From contig JAAVJQ010000005.1 in NCBI GenBank assembly GCA_012038135.1, positions 1 through 64,000 on the forward strand: a stretch of 64,000 bases of DNA, written 5' to 3'. The notes under the pieces were generated by a model. That model was not told the origin of the DNA, did not search any database, and was given only the letters and a program-made list of their open reading frames with translations. Both the position numbers and the translations under genes were made by a program. Within the stretch, counting starts at the first letter, position 1. The number at the start of each line of letters is the position of its first letter. Source of the DNA: Salinimicrobium nanhaiense. Lineage in GTDB: Bacteria; Bacteroidota; Bacteroidia; Flavobacteriales; Flavobacteriaceae. This document shows positions 1 through 8,322 of this stretch, in pieces.

Positions 1-162
1 CCGGAATTGTTTTGTATTAAAAAGGGTGAAGCAAACCAAACCAGTCCTAAAAAAGGATTAATTAACTAAATAAATTACTCATGTATTTGATTATCAAAAG
101 CTTACATCATAAGTTAACGCGTATGCCTGGAAGGGCGACATATATACACGCGATTATTTGTT

Positions 163-393
163 TAGTCATATGATAGTGGTCAGGGGTCAGTACCTCCCCG
201 ATGAACAGAGGATTGCCGGACAAAATGAATTTTCAGTAAAGTAGAAGTTAGATTTTAGAAGTACGAATTTTGATTTTCTGCTTATGCCAGCCCCAGCGGG
301 GCGAAATATTGGTAGCCCGGGGTGAAACACCGGGTTGTAGATATTCCGAATCATCCCGTCCGTAGGAGCGACCACGAGTAGTCATATGATAGT
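163..393. repeat. ~200 bp segment between 15-bp direct repeats
   Basis: TAGTCATATGATAGT occurs exactly at 163-177 and again at 379-393. The 201 bp between them contain the hairpin-rich element at 286-373. Identical copies at both edges of a non-coding segment look like a target-site duplication of a small non-autonomous element, or like recombination junctions. The segment ends do not form a clear terminal inverted repeat, so the mobile-element reading is only an inference. Confidence 0.5.
286..373. repeat. GC-rich palindromic intergenic repeat
   Basis: This GC-rich block in AT-rich surroundings contains small inverted repeats: CCCC-AGC-GGGG near 291-301 and CCCGG/CCGGG at 316-320 and 330-334. 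It ends in a segment starting ATTCCGAATCATCCCGTCCG. The wording resembles an abundant intergenic repeat class of Bacteroidota that generates spurious short proteins in annotations. That resemblance is from memory; only one copy lies in this window. Confidence 0.5.
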
Positions 394-428
394 TTAGATC
401 GATCGCACATATTACAGGCACAACCCGA

Positions 429-496
429 AACCCGCAACCCGCAATCCGCAATCTGCAACAACCTTAAACCTTAAACCTTAAACCTGAAACCTTGAA
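429..496. repeat. degenerate short-period direct repeats
   Basis: Two runs lie back to back. CCGCAA/CCCGCAA-type units occupy 429-460, followed by repeated AACCTTAAACC and AACCTTGAAC units from about 461 to 496. The same vocabulary reappears in spacers at 18085-18120 and 20665-20703. The run ends right at the stop codon of the DCC-family gene. Confidence 0.6.
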
Positions 497-910
497 CTAC
501 TTAAGGAAAAGCGCCTGCTGTTCTGGAGTTGGGACCATACAGCTTTCCTTTTTTCCGAACCATTTATAGCGATTGTTCGCAATAAAACTGTAAATACCAT
601 CCCTGAAACCTTCGGGTAAGGGTTTAAAGATCCTCATCCAGGAGTAACCCTTGAGGTGTTTGGCGATCTCAATAGCGGCAGTGGACTTGTGATAATAGGC
701 CACGCCGGGTTCGATAAGAATCACCGTATCAAGATTTGCTGTATCGATCCCTCTTTCATTAATGATCTGCCGCGCTACATCACTTTGCAGCGGCGCAAAC
801 CTAAAGACGTCATTTTTATCATTTTTGATGATCGTTTGAATGGTCTTGTTGCACAAATTGCAAACCCCGTCAAAGAGGATGATCTTTTTATTTTCGGGAA
901 AATTTACCAT
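497..910 (-). CDS. DCC-family thiol-disulfide oxidoreductase-like protein (DUF393)
   Basis: The 137-residue cytoplasmic protein carries the family signature FDGVCNLCN at residues 13-21, that is DxxCxxC with Cys17 and Cys20 in a thioredoxin-like context. Length and motif fit the YuxK/DCC family, which is proposed to have redox activity but has no firm substrate. It lies 12 bp downstream of mutS2 on the same strand and is probably co-transcribed with it. The family call is secure; the function is not. Confidence 0.85.
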   Translation of the reverse strand: MVNFPENKKIILFDGVCNLCNKTIQTIIKNDKNDVFRFAPLQSDVARQIINERGIDTANLDTVILIEPGVAYYHKSTAAIEIAKHLKGYSWMRIFKPLPEGFRDGIYSFIANNRYKWFGKKESCMVPTPEQQALFLK

Positions 911-922
911 AGTTTTCTTTTT

Positions 923-3094
923 CTATTTCATTCGCTGCACCAGTTCCAGTTGGTCTACAGAGACCGAGGTGGTAAAAATGCCGTAATTGACCTTTGCGTT
1001 ACCTTTCTCAATGCTATCTATACTTCCAACGGCCTTTCCATCCTGCATCCTTACGCGGTCTCCTACTTTTAGTACAGGTTTGGGCTTGGCAACTTCTTCT
1101 TTTATTTGTTTTTCCTGTTTTTCTTTTTTCTTTTTCCTGATCTCTTCCACCTTTTTTTCGGCCTCCTGCATCACCTTCTTTTCTTTGGCTTTTTCAGCCT
1201 TTTTCTCCTTTACCGTTACCTTTTTTCGTTTGGAATTTTCCATTTCCACGATCTTCAGGAATTCGGCAATGAGCTCTTTCTTCTTTTTATTCTGAAAGTA
1301 TTTTTCACTAATGTCATTGATCTTGTTTCCAAGGTAGATAAGCCGCTGATTACTGTCATATAGCTCCTGAAAATTCTCCAGTTTCTGCTGAATCCGGACG
1401 TTCGTTTCTTCCAGCTTCTTCTTTTCAGATTCTGTTTTTTGTTCTTTGGCCTTTAAAGCAGTGGTGGTCTTTTCCAGTTTTGAACGTTCCTTTTGAAGGT
1501 CGGCTATACTCTTGTCAAATCTTATTTTCCCACGCTCCACTTTCTTTTTGGAGCGATTGATCAGACTGTAAGGGATTCCGTTCTTCTGGGCAACCTCAAA
1601 GGTGAAGGAGCTTCCGGCTTCTCCCATGTGCAACTTGTATAACGGCTCAAGGGTGCGGGAATCGAAAAGCATATTGGCATTGACTATATGCGGCATTTCG
1701 TTTGCCAACATTTTTAGATTCGCATAATGCGTGGTCAAAATTCCGAAAGCTTCTTTTTCATAAAAAACCTCCAGAAATGTCTCTGCCAGGGCACCACCCA
1801 ATTCGGGATCACTTCCGGTTCCAAACTCATCTATCAAAAAGAGGGTTTTATCATCCACTTTTTTAAGGAAGTAATTCATGTTCTTTAGCCGGTAGCTGTA
1901 GGTACTCAGGTGGTTTTCGATACTTTGATTGTCGCCGATATCTGTAAGGATTTTGTTGAAGAGGCACATTCGGCTATACTCATGTACCGGGATCAGCAAT
2001 CCGCTTTGCACCATGAGCTGAAGCAGTCCCACGGTTTTAAGCGTAATACTTTTTCCGCCGGCGTTAGGGCCGGAGATCACGATGATGCGCTTTTCCTTGT
2101 TCAGCTCAATGGTCTGCGGAAAAGTTTTCTCATTTTTCTTACGGTTATTCAGCAAAAGCAGCGGATGGTAGGCATCGATGAGTTCCAGTTCTCTATCTTT
2201 CGAGATCTTTGGCATCACCGCGTTCATTTCCATTCCGTATTTGGCCTTTGCTGCAATAACATCAATATCACTCAGCAGCTCCTGGTATTCGATGAGCAAC
2301 GGGCGGTAAGGTCTTATAAAATTGGTAAGTTCCTTGAGGATCTTTTTGATCTCTTCCTTCTCTTCGTATTCCAGGTTATTCAGTTCCCGGGTGTGGTTGT
2401 AAGTTGCTTCAGGCTGAATGTAAACTATACTTCCGGTTTTTGAGTTGCCAAGAATTCCGCCTTTTACTTTACGGCGGTGCATCGCAGAAACGGCCAGCAC
2501 CCGGATATTATCAACAACTGTTTCCCGAATATCATCCAGATACCCCAGGTTGTTGTAATGTGTCAAAGCGCTTCCGAAGCTGGAATTGATCTGCCCCTTC
2601 ACCTGATTGATCTTTCTCCTCAATTCCTGAAGCAGGGGGGAAGCATCATCTTTCACTTCTCCAAACCTGTCTATAACTTTATTGATACGTTCGATAAGTA
2701 CCGGAGTAAATTCTACTTCGGAAGTTGTTTTGTGCAGGCAAGGGTATATCTCCTCAAATTTGTCAAAAAATTTAATAAGGAAATTTGAAGTCTCAGAGAT
2801 CGCACTGATCTTCCTGAAGCCTGAAGCTTCCAGCCGGGTTTCTTCGATCCCAAGAAATTTTATTTCCTGGTCTATGGCATCAAAACCATGATTGGGAATT
2901 CGGCTCTCCTGTTGCCACGAGGAAACATATTCGTTGGTTTGCCGCAGGGCAAAAAGGGTTTTCTCATAGCTGGAGAAAGGAGCGATTTCCAGAGCTTTTT
3001 CTTTTCCGGGGCCTGTCACTGTAAATCTGCTTACCTGCTGGCAAACAGTAGGGAATTCAAGGTCTTGAAGAGTCTTAGCTGTAACTTTGATCAT
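923..3094 (-). CDS. mutS2: MutS2-type DNA-binding ATPase lacking Smr domain
   Basis: The protein has 723 residues. The MutS core and clamp region is followed by the ABC-type ATPase with Walker A GPNAGGKS near residue 345 and Walker B LFLIDEFGTGSDP near 418. A long Lys/Glu-rich coiled coil covers about 500-670, and a small beta domain (VGDRVRMQDGKAVGSI) ends the protein. Classical MutS2 is about 780 residues and ends in an Smr nuclease domain, which is absent here. MutS2 proteins act on branched DNA or on collided ribosomes rather than in mismatch repair; which applies here is unknown. The gene is divergent from ung, with 44 bp between the start codons. Confidence 0.9.
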   Translation of the reverse strand: MIKVTAKTLQDLEFPTVCQQVSRFTVTGPGKEKALEIAPFSSYEKTLFALRQTNEYVSSWQQESRIPNHGFDAIDQEIKFLGIEETRLEASGFRKISAISETSNFLIKFFDKFEEIYPCLHKTTSEVEFTPVLIERINKVIDRFGEVKDDASPLLQELRRKINQVKGQINSSFGSALTHYNNLGYLDDIRETVVDNIRVLAVSAMHRRKVKGGILGNSKTGSIVYIQPEATYNHTRELNNLEYEEKEEIKKILKELTNFIRPYRPLLIEYQELLSDIDVIAAKAKYGMEMNAVMPKISKDRELELIDAYHPLLLLNNRKKNEKTFPQTIELNKEKRIIVISGPNAGGKSITLKTVGLLQLMVQSGLLIPVHEYSRMCLFNKILTDIGDNQSIENHLSTYSYRLKNMNYFLKKVDDKTLFLIDEFGTGSDPELGGALAETFLEVFYEKEAFGILTTHYANLKMLANEMPHIVNANMLFDSRTLEPLYKLHMGEAGSSFTFEVAQKNGIPYSLINRSKKKVERGKIRFDKSIADLQKERSKLEKTTTALKAKEQKTESEKKKLEETNVRIQQKLENFQELYDSNQRLIYLGNKINDISEKYFQNKKKKELIAEFLKIVEMENSKRKKVTVKEKKAEKAKEKKVMQEAEKKVEEIRKKKKEKQEKQIKEEVAKPKPVLKVGDRVRMQDGKAVGSIDSIEKGNAKVNYGIFTTSVSVDQLELVQRMK

Positions 3095-3114
3095 ATAAAA
3101 TTTCCCTATTTTTG
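3086..3114 (+). promoter_or_regulatory. putative Bacteroidota-type promoter for ung
   Basis: TTTG at 3086-3089 is followed after 17 bp by TATTTTTG at 3107-3114, an exact match to the TAnnTTTG element of Bacteroidota housekeeping promoters. The upstream box overlaps the first codons of mutS2. The TTG codon at 3112 would lie inside this element, which supports the ATG at 3139 as the ung start. Confidence 0.5.
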
Positions 3115-3138
3115 GGAAGCCGCAATTTAACTATTAAT

Positions 3139-3804
3139 ATGACCTTTAACATAACCCCGAGTTGGAAAAAAAAGTTAAATGATGAGCTTGAGAAACCGTA
3201 TTTTAAGGATCTTCTGAAGTTCGTAGAAGCCGAATATGAGAAAAGCGACTGTTTTCCCAAACCTGAAAATATTTTTAAAGCCTTTGAATTATCCCCTTTT
3301 GAGGAAACCAGGGTGGTGATCCTTGGACAGGATCCTTACCACGGGTACAATCAGGCGCACGGCCTATGTTTTTCGGTACAACCAGAAACCAGGATGCCAC
3401 CATCCCTGGTAAATATTTTCAGGGAGATCAAAGAGGACCTGGGAAGGCCTTTGCCTTCTCATGGAAATCTTAAGCATTGGGCAGAGCAGGGTGTATTGAT
3501 GCTTAATGCTACCCTTACGGTGAGAGCGGGACAGGCAGGTTCTCACCAGGGGAAAGGCTGGGAAAAATTTACTGATGCTGTGATCCAGATTCTTTCCGAA
3601 GAAAAAGAAGATTTGGTTTTCCTTTTATGGGGAGGTCCGGCGCAGAAAAAAGGGAAAAAGATAGATAAAGAAAAACACCTGGTGCTCACCAGCGGCCATC
3701 CTTCCCCGCTTGCTGCTAATCGGGGCTACTGGTTCGGGAATAAACACTTCAGCAAGACCAACGAATTTCTTAGATCTGTAGGCAAAGAACCTATTGAGTG
3801 GTAA
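3139..3804 (+). CDS. ung: uracil-DNA glycosylase, family 1
   Basis: The 221-residue enzyme removes uracil from DNA to start base excision repair. It shows the water-activating loop GQDPYHG near residues 63-69 (catalytic Asp) and the HPSPLA loop near 187 (catalytic His), both canonical for family 1. Length is normal. I chose the ATG at 3139 because MTFNITPSW is the usual N-terminus and the upstream TTG falls within the promoter. Its stop codon abuts the stop codon of the convergent barrel gene. Confidence 0.95.
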   Translation: MTFNITPSWKKKLNDELEKPYFKDLLKFVEAEYEKSDCFPKPENIFKAFELSPFEETRVVILGQDPYHGYNQAHGLCFSVQPETRMPPSLVNIFREIKEDLGRPLPSHGNLKHWAEQGVLMLNATLTVRAGQAGSHQGKGWEKFTDAVIQILSEEKEDLVFLLWGGPAQKKGKKIDKEKHLVLTSGHPSPLAANRGYWFGNKHFSKTNEFLRSVGKEPIEW

Positions 3805-4470
3805 TTAAAAGCGGTAGCCCAAATATATAGAGGGTAGGATCACAATGTCCGGAGAATATTTGTCGAAGAAGTTTCGGCCAATTCCAAAAGAACCATCTAT
3901 AAGAAATCCTTGTTTGGCAACAAATTTACCACCGATTCCAACTCCAAAAGCAAGATCTGTGTATTCCATATCGACCTCTTTGGTCACCGGATCTCCAGTT
4001 TCAGGATCAGGAAAATCCATTTTGGTTTCATTGGTGCCGTTTGAAAACATTCCGAAGACATTTGCATAATAACCCCGGGCTACGGTTTCGTCATCAAAGA
4101 AATACTTGAATTTTGCGGTGATGGAATAATCTTTTGCATAAACCTTTGAAAGATCTCCTTTTTCACCCGCATTTTTATTAAAGACCTTGGTAAATAATTC
4201 CACACCGGCCGAACTATGGTCTGTAAGGATCCTTTCGTAAGCAACATCCAGCGCTCCAAAGACCAGGACGTTAAGAATGTTTAAATGGATCTCGTGCTGA
4301 GTGGTATCTCTTTTAAAAAGGGGAATCTCCTGCGGGTTTTCAGCTTGGGGCATTTCGGCATCAACCACCACTTCTTTTGTTAGTTCTTCTTCTTCGGCTT
4401 GGATTACCTGGGCCTGAGCGGGGATAGCCAGCATTAGGAATATTATTAAAAGTACGTTTATTTTTTCCAC
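3805..4470 (-). CDS. outer-membrane beta-barrel protein, unknown function
   Basis: The 221-residue protein starts with a signal peptide (hydrophobic residues 4-20, cleavage near AQA). A Glu-rich linker and alternating strands follow, and it ends in the aromatic YRF typical of barrel proteins. It resembles small flavobacterial outer-membrane proteins with no assigned role. It lies 3 bp downstream of the substrate-binding-protein gene and is the last gene of the ppk1 operon. Confidence 0.7.
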   Translation of the reverse strand: MEKINVLLIIFLMLAIPAQAQVIQAEEEELTKEVVVDAEMPQAENPQEIPLFKRDTTQHEIHLNILNVLVFGALDVAYERILTDHSSAGVELFTKVFNKNAGEKGDLSKVYAKDYSITAKFKYFFDDETVARGYYANVFGMFSNGTNETKMDFPDPETGDPVTKEVDMEYTDLAFGVGIGGKFVAKQGFLIDGSFGIGRNFFDKYSPDIVILPSIYLGYRF

Positions 4471-4473
4471 TAT

Positions 4474-5328
4474 CTAATTTAATGGAGTGAAGAAATGGGT
4501 GTATTCTTTTGTTTCGGGAATTAACCTAAGTTCAAATAATTGCTCCTGGACCTTTTGGATTTCCTGAACAGAGATCTGTTTTTGGCTCCAATTGGTGATC
4601 TTGAGCCACTGTTCTACATCTTCTACTTTTTGATCGTATTTCCTTGCCAATGCAACTTCCACTTTCGGAATTTTTTTAAAGTCCCGGGTTATGTCATTCA
4701 GTGTTTTAAGGATATTCAGAACAGTGGCCTGTTCCTGTTCGAGAAATTCCTTTCTCACAGCGATCACAAAACAAGACCATGGAGTGGGGCAATCTGCAAC
4801 TCTGCGGAAGATGCCCTTATCTACAAGGGGTTTTGTGGTGAAATGCTCCCACATGAAATATCCTGCTTTTCCTGTTCGCAAAGCTTCTACCGCACCTTCG
4901 ATATCACCCACCACTTCAAACTCCAGTTCAGCAGGATCCCAGCCCATATTCCTGGCATTTACAAAAGCCATTAAGTGAGAACCTGAACCGTACCGGCTTA
5001 TTGCCACTTTTTGATGTTTCAGGTCTTCGGGAGTTTTTAAATTTGATTCTGCAGCCACATGCACTCCCCAAATAAGCGGGGAAGCGATATATTCCTGCAC
5101 GATCAAAGCTTCGTTCCCGTTGAGAATGTCCTTGATGATGCCCTCTGTAAGTATAACCGCGGCATCGATCTCTTTATTGCGCAAAGCTTTACACATGGCG
5201 CCTGTACCATCGGGGAAATCCCTCCATGTTAGATCCACTCCGTTGCTGCGAAAAGCACCTTCTTCAATCCCCAGGTGCCAGGGCAGGTTAAAATGCTCGG
5301 GAACACCGCCAACTTTCATGCTTTTCAT
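4474..5328 (-). CDS. substrate-binding-like protein (NMT1/SsuA type), no signal peptide
   Basis: The 284 residues have the type-2 periplasmic-binding fold of the nitrate/sulfonate/taurine and THI5/NMT1 family. Examples are an early HFNLPWHLGIEEGAF stretch, a central VAISRYGSGSHLMA stretch and a late TPWSCFVIAV strand. No signal peptide or lipobox is visible and no permease or ATPase genes are nearby, so it is probably cytosolic rather than a transport component. It overlaps the end of ppk1 by 4 bp and is translationally coupled to it. Ligand unknown. Confidence 0.75.
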   Translation of the reverse strand: MKSMKVGGVPEHFNLPWHLGIEEGAFRSNGVDLTWRDFPDGTGAMCKALRNKEIDAAVILTEGIIKDILNGNEALIVQEYIASPLIWGVHVAAESNLKTPEDLKHQKVAISRYGSGSHLMAFVNARNMGWDPAELEFEVVGDIEGAVEALRTGKAGYFMWEHFTTKPLVDKGIFRRVADCPTPWSCFVIAVRKEFLEQEQATVLNILKTLNDITRDFKKIPKVEVALARKYDQKVEDVEQWLKITNWSQKQISVQEIQKVQEQLFELRLIPETKEYTHFFTPLN

Positions 5329-7376
5329 GCCTCGTGCTTTTGCTTCAGGTAGTTATAGATCTCACGTTGAGAGCGGATCTTTTTCTCTCCCGGTTTTGGT
5401 TTTACGAAATCATTTTGTTCCAGGGGATCCTGTATCCTCGCCTTCACATTATCATTGAGCTGAATGTTCAAAATATCTTTGAATTCCCGGGCTATTTCTC
5501 TGTCATAAATAGGAGCTATGACTTCGATCCTGCGGTCAAGGTTACGGGTCATCCAATCGGCACTACCAAAGAAAATCTCTTCATTCCCGTCATTTTCAAA
5601 GATGTAGATACGACCATGTTCCAGGAACCTGTCCACTATACTGGTCATGTAAATATTATCACTAATCTTTTCCAGTCCCGGTACAAGGCAAGTAAAGCCA
5701 CGAACCAGAAGCCTTATTTTCACTCCGGCCTCACTGGCATCATACAAGAGATCAATGATCTCCTGGTCTTCCAGACTGTTCATTTTTGCCGTAATTGCCG
5801 CTTTTTTACCCAGTTGGGCATTTTGGATCTCGCGGTTGATCATATCGGTAAAAACCTTTCGGGTGGAAAAAGGGGAGATGAGGAGGCGTTTTGCCCGTGG
5901 GATGATCAATTCTCCTTCCAGCACGTTGAACACACGGGAAAGTTCTGCAGTGATCTTTTCATGAGCTGTAAAAAGGGCATGGTCACAGTAGATCTTTGAG
6001 GTTTTGCTGTTGAAATTCCCGGTACCTATGTACGCGTAATTCTTAAGTTCATCATTCTCTTCCCGGGTTACCAACAGGATCTTGGAGTGTACCTTGATCT
6101 TGGGATAGCTGTAGATCACTATAGCTCCCTCATCTTCAAATTTGCGCCCCCAGTCAATATTGTTCTTCTCATCGAAGCGGGCTTTAGCCTCAATAAATAC
6201 AGTTACTTTTTTGCCATTTTTGAGAGCCGAAAGCAGGGCAGAGGTTAGGACAGATTCATCTGCTATACGATAGATAGAGATCTTTATATCCCTAACTCCA
6301 TCATCAATGGATGCCTGCTGTAGAAAACGCTCTACATAATTAAAGGACATATAGGGAAAATGCACCGACTGGTCTTTTTTGGAAATTACTTCAAAATAAT
6401 CTTCGGCATTTTCAAGAACCTTATGCTTTATAGGTGTCAAATCCTCATAATGCAACTCAGGGTTATTCGTAGGGTCGGGGAAAGAGAAGAAATCCCCGAA
6501 ATTATGATATCTCCCTCCGGGCATCATATCGATCTTGCCCAATTTTAGCACCTTCCGCAGGATCCTTTGATCTTCCACAGGCATCTTTGCATCGTAAAGC
6601 AGGCGGGTGGGTTGTCCTTCACTTCTCTGCTTCAGGGAATCATAGATCTTTTCGGCAAGCAGGCCGTCTATTTCATCATCTATGTAAAGCTCAGCATCTC
6701 TGGATAGTTTGATCTCAAAAATTCCGTCGATCTCCTTCTCTGGAAATAGCTGCGGAATATTCACTTTTAGAAGATCATCCAAAAAGGTGATTTTATACTG
6801 TTCTTCTTCCATAGAAAATGTAATGAAGCGGCCGCATTCTTCTGTCGGAATATTGACCACTGCAAAATTATCTTCATAGGCAAAGGTGACCATGAAGTAC
6901 AGCTGATTGTTCTCAAGGAAAAGGTCGCCGCCTTCTTGGTATTCAACAATAACAGGCTTAATGCAATCGGAAATCTTCTTAAAATACTTTTTTGAGAATT
7001 CTTCCTGGTATGTATCATAATCTTCCCGATGTACCAAAAAGATCCCTGCTGTTTCCAATTCGGGGATGATCTCCTCTCTATAGATCTCTCCAAAACGTTC
7101 CTGTTGGCTTTTTACTTCCTTAAGGATCTCCTTCACCGTTTTGTTGGGTTTTAAAGCGAGCTTCTTCCGAAGGCTTTTCTCCACCCTCTTCATCTGCCTG
7201 AGCTGAGAAACACGCACACGAAAATATTCATCCAGATTGGTCGAAAAAATAGCCAGGAATTTTAGCCTTTCATAGAGGGGAGTGGTTTTATCCTGTGCTT
7301 CCTGAAGGACTCTTTCATTAAAACTTAACCAATTGAGATCGCGGTGCCTAATAATTTTCTCTTCAGGCTTTAACAT
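5325..7376 (-). CDS. ppk1: polyphosphate kinase 1
   Basis: The 683-residue enzyme reversibly makes inorganic polyphosphate from ATP. The N-terminal domain begins HRDLNWLSFNERVLQEA. The two phospholipase-D-like catalytic domains contain the expected histidines in KVHSKILLV (about residue 428, the autophosphorylated His) and FLEHGRIYIF (about 587). Length matches PPK1. It is transcribed after the nucleoside phosphorylase gene (72-bp spacer, possibly an internal promoter) and overlaps the next gene by 4 bp. Confidence 0.96.
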   Translation of the reverse strand: MLKPEEKIIRHRDLNWLSFNERVLQEAQDKTTPLYERLKFLAIFSTNLDEYFRVRVSQLRQMKRVEKSLRKKLALKPNKTVKEILKEVKSQQERFGEIYREEIIPELETAGIFLVHREDYDTYQEEFSKKYFKKISDCIKPVIVEYQEGGDLFLENNQLYFMVTFAYEDNFAVVNIPTEECGRFITFSMEEEQYKITFLDDLLKVNIPQLFPEKEIDGIFEIKLSRDAELYIDDEIDGLLAEKIYDSLKQRSEGQPTRLLYDAKMPVEDQRILRKVLKLGKIDMMPGGRYHNFGDFFSFPDPTNNPELHYEDLTPIKHKVLENAEDYFEVISKKDQSVHFPYMSFNYVERFLQQASIDDGVRDIKISIYRIADESVLTSALLSALKNGKKVTVFIEAKARFDEKNNIDWGRKFEDEGAIVIYSYPKIKVHSKILLVTREENDELKNYAYIGTGNFNSKTSKIYCDHALFTAHEKITAELSRVFNVLEGELIIPRAKRLLISPFSTRKVFTDMINREIQNAQLGKKAAITAKMNSLEDQEIIDLLYDASEAGVKIRLLVRGFTCLVPGLEKISDNIYMTSIVDRFLEHGRIYIFENDGNEEIFFGSADWMTRNLDRRIEVIAPIYDREIAREFKDILNIQLNDNVKARIQDPLEQNDFVKPKPGEKKIRSQREIYNYLKQKHEA

Positions 7377-7448
7377 ACGGTGGGGTTTATCCCCAAAAAT
7401 ACGAATATGCCTGCCGCTCCCTTTTAATTTTGTGTTAAATGAAAGTGC

Positions 7449-8321
7449 TTACGGAACCAGCTTTTCAAGGGTATAGCGAATGGTATTATCAACCGCTTTT
7501 GCACCGTCTTTAGTGAAATTCCCTGTCGCCCGGTTTGCAATGATGGCATTAACCGAAAGCGCCTTGTGTCCCAGCATTTTCGAAAGCCCGAAAATAGCCG
7601 AAGTCTCCATTTCGAGATTGGTGATCTTCTTGCCCTTGAAACTGAATTGAGCCAGCCTATCTTTCATGTTTTCATCCCTTAGCGGAAGCCTTAGAACACG
7701 TCCCTGCGGAGCATAGAATCCCACGTTGGAGCCGGTGAAGCCTAAGTGCACTTCAGGTGAATTAAATTTTTCAACCAGAGAAGGATCGGCAGCAACTACA
7801 TAAGGTTTACTGTTCTTAGAGTAGGTGTTCAAATGTTGTTCAAGCGCTTCATTGAAATCCTGTAGCTGGACATCATCGCTCTGATAAAAATGCAGCAGAC
7901 TGTCAAAACCTACAGCAAGTTCACTTATCACAATGGAGTCTACAGGTATTTCTTTCTGAATAGATCCCGAAGTTCCTATTCGTATGATATTGAGGGTAAT
8001 TTTTTTATCTTTTATCTCCCTGCTGTCAAAGTCAATGTTGACGAGCGCATCAAGTTCGTTAAGAACGATATCAATATTGTCTGTACCAATTCCAGTAGAG
8101 ATAACCGAAATTCGTTTTCCCTTATAAGTTCCGGTTTGGGTGTGGAATTCTCTTTTTTGAATTTTCACTTCTACTTCGTCGAAATATTGAGTGATCTTTT
8201 CAACGCGATTCTGGTCGCCAACCAAAAGAATGGTTTCTGCGATATGTTCCGGCCGCAGGTTTAAATGATATATGCTGCCGTCATTGTTCAGAATAAGTTC
8301 TGAAGCTGCTAAATGATTCAT
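7449..8321 (-). CDS. nucleoside phosphorylase (uridine phosphorylase-like)
   Basis: The 290-residue cytosolic enzyme of the PNP/UDP phosphorylase family splits nucleosides with phosphate. Visible marks are the N-terminal LRPEHIAETILLVGD with a GD phosphate-site pattern, RIGTSGSIQ near the middle, and the NLEMETSAIFGLSKMLG substrate loop. Bacteroidota homologues are usually annotated as uridine phosphorylase-like; nucleoside specificity cannot be read from the sequence. It follows the DUF1835 gene with a 1-bp gap. Confidence 0.85.
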   Translation of the reverse strand: MNHLAASELILNNDGSIYHLNLRPEHIAETILLVGDQNRVEKITQYFDEVEVKIQKREFHTQTGTYKGKRISVISTGIGTDNIDIVLNELDALVNIDFDSREIKDKKITLNIIRIGTSGSIQKEIPVDSIVISELAVGFDSLLHFYQSDDVQLQDFNEALEQHLNTYSKNSKPYVVAADPSLVEKFNSPEVHLGFTGSNVGFYAPQGRVLRLPLRDENMKDRLAQFSFKGKKITNLEMETSAIFGLSKMLGHKALSVNAIIANRATGNFTKDGAKAVDNTIRYTLEKLVP

Positions 8322-8322
8322 G

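Larger units (their letters stand above)
1..496. other. gene-free, repeat-rich intergenic region
   Basis: No convincing coding region is seen here. The short open frames on the minus strand between 187 and 451 run through a GC-rich palindromic repeat and look spurious. The region holds a pair of 15-bp direct repeats, a hairpin-rich element and a tract of degenerate short-period repeats just after the stop of the first gene. Each is listed separately. Confidence 0.7.

Noticed and set aside
187..451. Minus-strand open frames of 62 and 67 codons
   Set aside because: They run through the GC-rich palindromic repeat and the degenerate repeats; the translated product is the well-known kind of spurious protein from such repeats.
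3112..3138. TTG start giving a longer uracil-DNA glycosylase
   Set aside because: The TTG lies inside the TAnnTTTG promoter element and the normal N-terminus begins at the ATG at 3139.
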